A stretch of DNA of 64,000 nucleotides from the NCBI GenBank assembly GCA_021442155.1, contig CM038228.1:85328114-85392113 (forward strand). The letters run 5' to 3'. The notes beneath the pieces were generated by a model. The model was given only the letters and a program-made list of their open reading frames with translations. It searched no databases and had not been told where the DNA came from. Shown in pieces: positions 1 through 11,900 of this stretch. Each line of letters begins with the position of its first letter. Position 1 is the stretch's first letter. The stretch comes from Cymbidium sinense. Taxonomy: Eukaryota > Streptophyta > Magnoliopsida > Asparagales > Orchidaceae. Both the position numbers and the translations under genes were made by a program.

Positions 1-480
1 AACCTTACAGAGATTGTTGCTCGGAGATGATCGAGACTTCAAGAAGAGGTAAATTCCCGATTATATAACAAATGCACAGAGAACATAACTGTTTAGGAGC
101 AAATCACGAACGGAGACGCCGATCGAGAATCAAAAGATCAAGAGAAGAAAAGAATTGGAGAGTCGGAGTCGAGTCCTCGAGGGTTAGGGCAGAGAGCCGC
201 AAAGGGGAAATAAACTAGAATTCACGAGAGCGTTGCGATTCTTGCGAAAGAATCTTATAAAACGGCTTCGATGATAAATCAGCTCTATAAAATAAATCGA
301 ACCATCATCCTGATAAATGTGGAATAAACAATTCGATTCGAGACGATTTGCGAACCGATCTACGTTGGGTCCGAAATCGGCCCGATTAAATAACTGATTT
401 GGGAAATCGACTCATAGCTCGGCTCGATTAATTCGAACCGAGCTCGATTCGATCCGATTTTCGAACGATTTTTGATTATC
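1..480 (-). promoter_or_regulatory. Possible promoter and 5'UTR of a gene leaving the window to the left
   Basis: This stretch is clearly richer in G and C than what follows. On the minus strand there is a TATA-like TTTTATAAGATT at about 251-262. About 30-60 bases downstream comes pyrimidine-rich, CTCTC and AACCCTCG-type sequence, the usual look of a plant 5' untranslated leader. No start codon with a long frame is visible before base 1, so any coding part lies outside the window. Bases 340-480 are rich in short CGATT/CGAGC words. This is inferred from composition and motif spacing only. Confidence 0.25.
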
Positions 481-1521
481 GATTAAAATTAATAGCCTAG
501 CTGTCCTGCATAGTTTGCAAGGGAGTATAAAGATAGAGAGCACAAAATATAGAATAGTTATTGCAGAGATAAATTAAATAGGCATGAAATGATTTAAAAT
601 TATTCAGAAAATATTTATAAAAAAATCAACAGGATATATATATGACTGTAGAGTTGAGTTTGAGGAAGTTAACTTAGGCTAAGTAGTTTTGTTAACTCTT
701 GTAGGCTTTTATCAACATTCCTAGCCAACATTCAATCCCCTAATTATTATACAAACCTTCAAGCTTCAAAGAGTTGTTTCAAAATTATTCAGTTTGGTTT
801 GTATCAGTCAATTGGTGCTTGAATTCCAAAGTTAAATTTACCAGAACATAGTGATATGAACTAAACATAATTTTTTTTTCTCTATGAGAGCGCCATTTGA
901 TACGAATTAAAACACTATAATCAAAGTAGTAAACTATTGCATTATAAGAACATAACTAGGTAAGTTGTATCATGCTATTTATCTCTTAGAAGCCCTTTCA
1001 ATACAATAATACTATATGGATATGATGTTATAAGCTTATAGGATGTAAATATTCACTTCTTATGAGCATGATGATTTTGGCATTGGATTTAAAACTAGAT
1101 GAAAGTTTATTATAAATTGTGAGGAGATTCTATGAACAATGATTATTTTCTTATTGTAGGATATATGATCTAATGCCATTAACATTTGTTTAGAGAGAAG
1201 AAAAGTTTTGGAAGCTTGAAATGAAGAGTTAAAAGAAAGAAAAAAAATCATTCAAAAGGAGATTTTTAGAGATGATTAAAGAAAAAAAGCCATTTTTTTA
1301 CCTCTAATCTTTCAATATATATATATGCATTCATTATTCTTTGGATTATAGTTAAATATTTCAAATGATATGAGATCATAGATATTAATAAATCTTAATA
1401 AATCACATAAACTTTGATATTTTAATTAATTTAATATTTTTTTATAATTATTTTATGATCCATCATATTCAACCTTAAAATTGTCACTTCTATAGTCAAA
1501 GTTAGAGAAACTTTTCCCCCT

Positions 1522-1578
<57 letters not shown>

Positions 1579-2054
1579 GAGTTCAATAGCAACAAATGCA
1601 ATGAAAAATAAACTTGTGATGAATCTCCCAATTCCACAGAGCAACACTTACCTCAACATTATCTCTTTATTAATAACACTCATTCTCTTTTAGGAACCAT
1701 TTGATTAAATATATTTATATTTATCTTATTTGAAATACAAGAGATCTCAAATTTTTATATTTAATTCAAATAATTTAGAATATAATGTAAAATTTTATAG
1801 AATTTCAAACTCACCTTATAATTCATTTTAGAGTATAAAAAAGTAATTTTAACTAATTTTTAAATACATAAAACATATGGAATGAAATTTATATTAGAAT
1901 TTATATTACTTTGAAATATAAGTTATAGTTATTTTCACTTTTAAATATTAGATTTATGATAATATCATAGTAATTTAGCATGATATGTTATATGTAATTT
2001 AATAAATATTATATATCAAGTTATTTCTAAGAAAAATAAAACTACTTTACTATA
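481..2054. other. AT-rich intergenic sequence
   Basis: No gene is supported. The short minus-strand frame at 1060-1251 has no recognisable domain and is typical of chance frames in AT-rich DNA. Only simple sequence at about 1523-1575 and scattered A/T runs are seen. Confidence 0.6.
1523..1575. repeat. Compound (TA)n(GA)n microsatellite
   Basis: A run of TA dinucleotides passes directly into a run of about 18 GA dinucleotides ending near 1575. Confidence 0.9.
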
Positions 2055-4880
2055 CCAACAACAACAACAAGCCTTTATCCCACTAAGTGGGGTCAGCTAC
2101 ATGAATCCTTTGTCTCTATTATGTCCTATTATGTGTCAAATTCTCATTTAATTCAAGTATACTAAGGTTATTTTTTATACATCTTAACCAAGTCATTTTA
2201 GGTCTACCTCTACCTTTCTTAACATAAGGCAAATCTAATGCATCTATTCTCCTAACTCGTCATGGAGACTACGCTTTATATGGCCAAACCATCTAAGGCA
2301 CTCTCTAATCTTATTTTGCCACTGAGCTACTCCAACTTTTTCGAACATACTCATTTTACATTTTATCTCTAAGAGTAAAGCCACTCATCCACCTAAGCAT
2401 CCTCATCTGTAATACTTAACTTAGTCTTATGCTTCTTTATTGGCCAACATTCCACACCATAAGTCATTGCGGTCTTACCACCATCTTATAAAATTTTCCT
2501 TAAGTTTAAGTGAAACTTTTCTATCACACACAAAGCCGATGCATTCTCCACTTCACATCCAACTTGAATTCTACTAATAACATCTCCATTTATTTCACCA
2601 TCATTTTGAACAATAAATAATATCTGAATCGCTCACTCTTATTAATGACTTGTTCGCCTAATGTCACCACACTACTACTATAACTTCTACAACTAAAATT
2701 ACACTCCATATATTCAATTTTAGATTTACTTAAACAAAAACCTTTAGACTCTAAAGTTGACCTCCATAATTCAAGTTTCTCTTGGACTCTCTCTAGTCTT
2801 ATCAACAAGAACAATGTCATCAGCAAAAAGCATACATCAAGGTACATCTTCTTGTAAATGCCTAGTAAGAACATACATAACTAAAGTAAAAAGATAAGCT
2901 TAAAGTTGATCCTTGATGTAATCAAACCAAATAGGAAAATATTTTGTCAATCCTCCTTATGTTTGGACACAAGTAACAACTCTAGTACATATCCCAATGA
3001 CTTGAATATAACCAATATTAACTCCTTTATTTTCTAGAACTCTCCAAAGAACATCTCTTGAAACTTTATCATAATCTTTCTTTAAATCAATAAATATCAT
3101 ATGTAGATCCTCCTTTCTCTATACTTCTCCATCAAGCCTCTTAACAAATGTATAGCATCCATAGTAGATATACGGCATGAAACCAAACCGATTGCATAAA
3201 CTTTTGTATCACATCGTAACTGCTCAATTACTCTCTCTCATAATTTTAATTGACATATTAACTTAATTCCTCTATAATTTGTACACTTGTGCATCACCTT
3301 TATTCTTAAATATGGAACTAAAAAACTCTTTCTCCACTCATTTGACATCTTTTAGTCTTTAAAATAACATTAAGAAGATTTGTAAGTCAAGAAATTTCTG
3401 ATCTCCTAAACATTTCACACTCTATTGGAATATTATCGTCCCACTGTTTTCACATTTTATTTTCTTTAAAGCTTCTCTAACTCACTACTAATGACAAAAT
3501 AAAATTCTCTATTTTTATTTTAGTATTAAGATTGCTAAAATCAATCTTTTTCAAATCCTTTATTAAAAAGTTTATCAAAATAATCATTCATATTTTCAAT
3601 ATCATTTTCTAAGAAAATCACTTTATTATTTTCATCCATAATACATCATTTGAACATTTACTTCTTCTATCTTTCACCTTCTTTTGTATCTAATCTATTG
3701 TAAATCACTAATTTTAGATCATATATTACTTTCTTAAAATCTAATAATTTTTATATCTTTCTCAATTCTCAGTTTTATATATCTAAACCAAGTTTTATAA
3801 TAATAACTTTATTTTATCTTTTCTTGTACACTCGACTCCACCACCAACTATTTTTATTAAATAAGTTTTTCCTTTTGATTCTCCAAGCAATATTTAGAAC
3901 TTATAATTTACTACTTTTCTCTCACATAACATTTCTTCATACATCCCAAATTCTAAGCACTTGTAGCTTGCTTTTAAAAATATTTTTATTTGTGTTCTTT
4001 GTGTCCCCATCTAATCCTAGGACAATAATTTATTTTCCTCTTACAACCTTACATCTTAAAATATAAACTAATGCTATTTAAACTTTTTGAATGATCTTAT
4101 AATCTTTACAATCTGATATTTTTTTTTATGAAAATAATCAATTGTTTTATGATCCATTTTATAAGTAATAATATGCATCTCTTTTCTTAAATAAAGTATT
4201 AGAACTACAAAATCATTTCAAAATCTAATATACCTTCTTCATTAGTGACTCCAAATCCATAACATATGGATACTTTAAAATCTTCTACCACTCTACCAAC
4301 ATGTCCATTTAAATCTCTACAATAAATATTTTTAAGATCTTTGTATTAATCTCTAATTCATTCCAAAATTTTTCTTTACATACATCCAAACCTACTTGAG
4401 GAGCATAAATACTTATAACATCGAATTTTAGTATCAACAAATCTTTAAAGAATTCCATCTATTAATATTTATAACATTATCCTTCAAACTTTATCTATAT
4501 CACATATACACCATTTTTTTTATAATCGTTTAAAACCTAAACTATCAATCTCTTTCTCTCAACCCATTTAGTTTAACACATAAAATATTTATCTTTCGAA
4601 TATAATATCTATTAATTCCATTAATATCTAAGAATACATATATTCCAAGATCAACCTAATTCTAAAACTAACTTCTTGCCCATCCATAATGGAACCTGCT
4701 TATTTAACATCATCCAATCTCATATTTTTTTCTCTTATTCATACATCTTAGATGCCCTAACCAAAGATTTAAAGGATTTATGTCATGATTATTTTGACAA
4801 GTTTTACATCTAATTACTATCGCAACCTCCACTTTTCACATATTTGGGACTTCAAAAAAGTAGTGTTAAATTATACCATA
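2055..4880 (-). mobile_element. Decayed RTE-clade LINE (non-LTR retrotransposon)
   Basis: The element reads on the minus strand. Its 3' end is at about 2055, where the plus strand shows the CAACAACAACAA-type tail complement followed by CACTAAGTGGGGTCAGCTAC, a 3' terminus very common in plant RTE LINEs. The minus-strand frame at 2590-2874 carries reverse-transcriptase palm/thumb sequence: a degraded active-site strand (canonical FADD now reads LLMTLFLL-like), then ERVQEKLELWRSTLESKGF, then a YMEC motif and VTLGEQVI. Upstream, around 4300-4480, fragments of the APE-type endonuclease can be read (a VYAPQ-like stretch and a DLNGHVG-like stretch) in broken frames. Length (~2.8 kb) is close to a single-ORF RTE, so truncation at the 5' end is slight. 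Many stops and frameshifts show that it is inactive. The 5' boundary near 4880 is approximate. Confidence 0.85.
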
Positions 4881-6829
4881 CCAAAACAAAAAAGTTTAAT
4901 ACTTGGTATGCATACAAATACATGTTATAAAAATAAATATTTAATCTAAATAATTATACAACAACACATATACATACTATTATAATCCAGACAAAATTTT
5001 TAAAAAGTCTTAATTTTGAATTCGAGCTTCTTAATAGAGCTCGAGCTTACGCCTTTTCTCTTGAGCTGAGCTCGAGCTCAGACTAAATTAAACAAGTTTA
5101 ACTCGATTAAAAAAAATTCAATTCAAAATTATACCCCTAACCTGGTCACATACTATTGTTAGGATAGTTATAATTATATTTCCACCACCTATGCCACATC
5201 TATCATGTTTTCTCTCTCGTAACTATCATATATACTTTTAAAAAATATTGAACATATCAACTACAACCTAATTTAAAATGAAAAAGAATAAAGCAAGCAC
5301 AGGTGCGGAACCAACTTTTTTTTTTTTCAGGGTAGGCTTTAAATAATTATATAATATAATAATTAAATAATAATCATAATAAATATAATTAAATAAATAA
5401 AATTATATAATATTTTTAATTTTAGAAAAAATACAAATAATTAGTAAAATAAAATAATCAAATTTATAAGAAAAAATTATAAATAAATAGAAATGTAAAA
5501 ATTATAACCTATAATTTATAATTTATTCACCTTCTTAAGATTAAATATATAAATTAATTTTGTCCAAGATTAAATTATTTGATGAGTACAAAAGTTAATA
5601 AAATATCAAATCCTCTTTATTCATTTTTGAAATACTAAGCACAAAATAATTTTTTTAAAAAAATTATATGAAATAAATTAATTTAAGTAATTTATGAATT
5701 TAATTAATATTAATATTAATTAATATGTGCATATTAAATATTTTTTAAAAAATTATAATATTAATATATAAATATAAATATAATTTATAAGATGAATATA
5801 ACTAATAATATAAATTTTTTTTAAAAAATATTATGATTTAAAATTATTATAAAATTATAAAATATAATTTTTAACTAGATTATATGAGTTAAACATATTA
5901 ATTATATGAGATTACAGTAAAGTAAAATTAAATTTATTTTAAAATGTGTATATAATACTATTTATTAATATTTATCTTAAAATTATTTTTAAAGTAAGAA
6001 TTATTTTGAAAATGGGCAAATTATAAATTTTTTATATTTTTAGACTGAACAAATATGTATATTACAAAATTCATCTCATTACATAAAATTAATATTTTAG
6101 ATGAACATTTGACCACCCTCGACTTCACTTGAGTCCAACCGTGAGCATGCACGGCTAACACACGTGCCTAAATAATAGCTTTTAATTTTAAATAAATAAA
6201 AAATTTAAGCCATTCATTCTCTTTTATTTTAATATATATCACTTAAATTTAAATGCTAGTTAACATTAATTTTATTTTTCCTTATTCTAATGTATTTTCT
6301 ACCATTTTTCATAATATTTATTTTTTATTTTTTTATAAAACAATCAATTCTTTCGACTTAAACTAGCTATAATATCAAGTGACTATTTTTCTTCAATTGA
6401 TATTAATTTTTTTGATAAATTTAAATATATTTCTTATTCAATGAACAATTGAAATATTTTTTTTATTATATGAATTTATTTCATATTTATTTAATTTATA
6501 TAAATACTATATAATTTTTTTTATTTCAAAGATATAATATTATAATGCCATGTCAAATCATATTCATGCCATATATTTTTAATAACATGTGTACATATAT
6601 CATATTTATATTCATGCATCTATATTAGTGCACTATCTTACTAAAAACTAAATGCACTTTATGCTCATTAACAATATTCCTCTTTTTTTTGTTGAAAGTC
6701 TAATGGCTGAATTAATAATATTTCATCAACTATTCCCAAAACTAGTTCTTAAAAGCTTCTAATAATGGAATTTGAGAAGCCTAAACATACTAACATTTAT
6801 AAGCTCCTCAATATAATTGATTTAAAGCC
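4881..6829. other. Very AT-rich intergenic sequence
   Basis: Bases 5330-6500 are extremely A+T rich with many short TAATAT/ATTAAT words and no frame of note. No gene, RNA or recognisable element is seen. Confidence 0.6.
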
Positions 6830-6832
6830 TTA

Positions 6833-7077
6833 GGCTACGTTTAGAGGAGCGATACAAAAACACACCACAGTGTCATTTAAAAACTACATTATGCCTATAT
6901 TTTGAAAATCTGTGATAAAAAAAGTTATGTTTTTCAATTTGACCTAACTATCTATGGTGGCAATCAGAAAACTGTGATTTAACTTTTATTATATAAAAAA
7001 AAAAAATTTATATACCCACCATAACTTCTTCTGCAACTATTTTCTTTTCATACGGCTGCAGCTATCCAAACATATCC
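6833..7077. mobile_element. Tourist-like MITE (PIF/Harbinger type)
   Basis: A 245 bp non-coding element. It starts GGCTACGTTTAGAGGAGC and ends GCTATCCAAACATATCC, whose reverse complement GGATATGTTTGGATAGC matches the start as an imperfect terminal inverted repeat. It is flanked on both sides by TTA (6830-6832 and 7078-7080), the target duplication typical of PIF/Harbinger MITEs. It shares termini style with the element at 12022-12290. Confidence 0.7.
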
Positions 7078-7080
7078 TTA

Positions 7081-8930
7081 ATCACATTTATAGAACAAAT
7101 ATTTTATTTGCTTTTCTAAAAAAAAGAAGCATTTAGTTATTGTATCATTCAAAGATGTTTAAACTATTAATAATGGTTCTTTTCTATTTTTATTCATAGA
7201 TTATCTCAAAACCATTTACACAGTTTACAAAAACCTCTTTTAGTTTGAAAAAAAAAAAAAATCTATCCACAGCAAAAAAATTATTTAACCATAGTGATGT
7301 TATTCTTCTGAGATTCAAGAAGAAGAGTTCTTAGAATCAAAAGAGCAAAGACAATCTACAACTGTGGTGGATGTTTAAATAAAAATTATCCATTCATATT
7401 GTTGAAAGATCAATCAATTCCTAAGGTTGATAATATATCTTGGATCCCCATGTAGAAAGAATAGAGATAATAATGAAGACCTAACTTCAAAGGTTAAAGC
7501 TTGGTTGTTAAAATATAAAAAAGTGCCTCATGAGAATACCACCATCAAAGCTAAGGTAAACCTCACTTAATTGTAATTAGACCAACTATGCTATAAAAAT
7601 CATAATGTTGGACACTAAAGAATGTTAAAATCAATGTGTAATGAACTAGGAATGATAAAGAGTGAAAGATATTCTTCAAAAGATGATGAAAATAACACTT
7701 ATTTTAGATATAGTAGGAATAGACTTAATAGATCCAAATATGTATAAAGGAAGGTTAAAGACAAACCAACAACATCCCTATCTCAATATTCTACAAAGTT
7801 ATTGAAGCCAGATTAACATAAAAAAGATTACTTTATAGTTTGGTTGAGAGCTTTACAAATTCAGAATTTTACATTTTGTTTAATAAAATGAATAGAAATT
7901 GAATTACGTCATTTGGGGCATGTGAATATGTTAAAATATGAGGCTAATGCTTATATCTAGCAAACTAAAATCAGATGTAATTTTACCATCACCGATCACT
8001 TTTTCTCATCAACTAATTTCATTTTGTGTAATTCTAAATACAAATGCTTTCTTTCACTTATTTTAAAATATAATTTTCTTAATAATCCAAATTTATAAAA
8101 AGGTGTACAATGCAAATCCATCCCATTACAAACAGAAGCAGTGCAAAGAATCTAAACAAATTAGAGTTAGCATCTTCAATAATAAACTAACAATAAACAA
8201 TCTAATGTAACATTGAACATAGATGAATAGAGGGTACACAAGAATTATAAACTTATCAGTTTTCAACTTAATTGAATTCATAATAAAGCAGGTGTCTTTC
8301 TAATAATTATTTATAAAATTTTGAATTATATTTGACTTTCAGTTTTGAAAAGAATCCAAAACTAAAGCTAGAACCTTGAATCTGCCACAAGAACCAAGAT
8401 CAGACAGAAACTGATTCTTAACTTAACTGACAAGAAATCATAGCAGTTTGTCAATCCTTCTAAGAAATACAGGAGAAATAAAGTAGCAAAATAGTGCAGC
8501 CAAAGAGGGTATTAATATAACACACTATCATCCAGCTCATCCAGCTCCAGTGTAGACTGCTAAGATTCTGAAACCTGTGTATATGTACTGCAAGTGAAGA
8601 CATTCATTAAAAGTCTTGATCCAAGTTATTTGACAAAAAAAAAAAAAGTTTGAAACAAAATCATAGTGGACACTATCATTTAAATTCTCATATTATTCAT
8701 CATATAATTATGAATAAGCAAAAAATGGCCTGCATAAATTAGCTTAACGCTAAACAAACAAATTTATGGGCTTACTTCTAGCAAGATTGAAGAACATCGA
8801 AAAAATAGGAAATGGACTTGTTATGATGGTTACACCTATGGATGACTACAACAAACCGCATTTCCTAAAGGTGATAATCTAAATTAATTCACGCACATAA
8901 ATATAGATGGAAGTGAACCTCTATGTAGTC
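7081..8930. other. Intergenic sequence downstream of the minus-strand gene
   Basis: No coding frame is supported. It contains A-runs (about 7250 and 8640) and would hold the 3'UTR and polyadenylation region of the gene ending near 8957, but no unambiguous signal can be placed. Confidence 0.45.
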
Positions 8931-8956
8931 TCATTTCTTCGCCCCTGTACTTGAGT

Positions 8957-11900
8957 TCACCGCAATATCAGCATCTTTATGTTGTATTTGTTATTTTGAG
9001 TGGTTTTCGTGCTCAAATCACCTAAATCTTTTGCTTGATTTTGGTTTTCAGAACTCTTATCAGTGGGTTCGACCGTCTTACTTCTAGCTCTTTGATTATC
9101 GTTTGGTTCACCATCAATGCTTTTTCTTTTTTCATCAACTATCTCTTTCACAGACTCCTCCAATGCATCAAGCCTAATCTTCACCTCTGCTAGCTCATTG
9201 TTTGATAATTCTTTTGTAGGTATCAATTCAGAATCTTCCACTTTATCTTTTTCCTCAGCTTGCTTCTTTTTCTGTTCTGCTTCCTGAAACAGCATATTTA
9301 AAATATTACTCTTTCTAATCATTGAAGGACAAAATGCATGTCATACACAGAAAGTAAAGAATCGCATTAAATATCAATTAAGAAGAATAATTTAAAAAGA
9401 AAAAAGCATTCATTCTTAAACCAATACGAAGAACATTAGCTAAATAGCACGCATATGAGAAGGAAAAAAAAGGTTTGAAACACGTTGTAGGAAGAGTTGA
9501 TAAGCTTTTTCTTTGAAGACAAAACACATACATGTTAGGAAAATACAAAGAATAAAAAATGTAAAATGATTTCAACTAAGAACGGCTATCATATAAAGAT
9601 TGAAGAGATGAATGGCAGAAAAATTTAAAAAGAACTATAAGCTTACCAATAACAAAAGTTGACTTAAAGGTACCACCAAAATTATTTTGCTACTTCACCA
9701 TTGAATAAACCTCCAGGTTCCAACCTCTACCAATAAGCTATTGTGAAATCTGACAAACCTATTACAGTTAATGAGACTATGAAGGTAGAAGTCATTCATT
9801 GAGATCTGATCAGCCAAACAAAACCAACAACACCATTTTTCTAAAGCACAGTATCTCACCTCACGGAATCCATACCTTGACCATGGATCCAAGATTATCT
9901 TTATCCATCATAAAGTCTCTTCAAATAAAATGCGACATCCAACCTCATTACAAATCCCAACATTACCGTATGGGATTGAATCTAGAATCCATCTGATTAA
10001 ACTGCATATTTAGCTAAACATCCCAAAAATTTCCCAGGATTACCAAAATTGCGAGGAAAAGTCATGGGAAAGTAAATGGATTAGTCAAAGCATATTATTT
10101 TGCAGAATTTTGGAGAGTTTTTGAGAGAGGAGAGAGTTTTCTTCTGGGTTCTCAAACAAAAGTAGTTTGAAACTTGAATTTTACACCTATTTTATATTAA
10201 AGATTAACCAAACTAACTCAATGATGAAGGAATGAGAGAGAGAGAGAGAGAGAGATCCATTCCCATAGGGAAGGACGATGAAATCAAAAAAATAAAAAAA
10301 AACTTCCAATAATAATTAGAAAAAGAATAAGAGTGACATATAAACCCTTACACGGTTAAATGCACCAATGAAGTCGTTTCTGCAGTCAATAAAGGAATCC
10401 CCTGCAAGCTGGTTCCTCAGACTGAACTGAACCCATTGGCCATCAAGCTGGCAGGTTCAAATCTATTTGGATCATAGCGCTATGACTTCATTCACTTCCA
10501 TAAATTGTAATAGATGGGAGAAGAGTCAGACTCCAAAAACCATTTCACTTGTCATGGAGTATATTCTTTTAGTGATCCTTTAACCCATCTCACACCAAGA
10601 TGATCTTCATATCTATAATGCAGTCCTGCAACAGGCCCTCACGATTGATGTTGAGATCCTCAACTGTAGAAATCATTGTGCTCCTCTTCGTCATCAAACA
10701 ACGATGGTTCAAACAACTTCAAGTTCTTTGCATTGATAATAAAGTAGATTTCCATGTAGGAAAATATGTCAACTAAAATGCATTTTCACCAATTTTTTAT
10801 AAATATGGAAAGAATAATAATGAAAGGATTGAGTTGCTTTTCCATCTCTTGCCTTTCAATCTTTCAATCTATCCTTTCTTAAGTTCGACCAACAAGAAAG
10901 TACACTCAATCCTACATTTTTCATGGTGAACCTTGTGCCTTTTATGAGACTTCGTTAAGTTTTCTTCACCTCCTAGAAGAACTTGTAAATTCTCTACAAG
11001 AATCATTGTGCTCGCTGCATCTCCTCATCATCACAATTACTATCCTCCTAAATGCAAATTAAATGCTGAAATATGAAGATAAATTTGCTTACCTCTACAA
11101 GAATGTTATCTACCATGCTATACCTAACCATTATAAGTATGCTACCTACCACTAGCTACCGAAACTCCAAAAGTTTATTAACTACCATATTTTAAGTATT
11201 ATATAAGGAGATGATGCTATGGTGATTCTTTTCCTACATTTAATCAAGCGTGAGGGAGAGAAGAAAAAATTGATAAAATGATCAAAAGGATGGTCGTTAT
11301 CTTGGTTATTTATCACATATAAGGATTTTCAATCGAGTAATCGACAATGACTACTGAAAGGTCTGAGGTGACAATTAGATATCAAATGCCTTCTCAAAAA
11401 GAAATCAACAACTACAATAAGGTGGCTCACAACCACCAAGTTGACTTGATATAAAAAATTGATAAACTTTCCCTTATCTTCAATGAATACAACTAAGGAA
11501 TTATGCTCAAGTTTGGAAGGGAAGAATGCTAGTGAAATATAAGTGATAAAAATATTCACAGATAAATGATTATTTTATTTTTATCTTTGAACAAGTGGAT
11601 GTTATCTCTCTGTGCAACCATAAATGTAGGTGAATATCATAATACCACATAAACTTTCTTATGTTATTTTGCTGGTATAAATCTTGCATATTATTTTTCT
11701 CATTCATGTGATCTTTATTGCCCTCATGTGTACACTTTTTCTAACTAGTACGAGAGCTAGGTGTTTTGGAATTATTCAGTAAAGCTGAGACCAATGACAA
11801 GTTGACAACCAAAGATGACAAGGTGAGGATTTATTGGTTTGATAGAACTTTCCGCAATAAAAGATGTAAATCGATCGAAATCACCAATATAAGAGAAAAT

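Noticed and set aside
3824..4066. Plus-strand hydrophobic open frame
   Set aside because: It lies antisense to the decayed RTE LINE and has no homology by eye.
8957..9322. Stand-alone small protein gene
   Set aside because: Its first codons lie upstream of a clear splice acceptor at 9284, and the downstream part continues in phase from the exon at 17157; it is the last exon of a longer gene.
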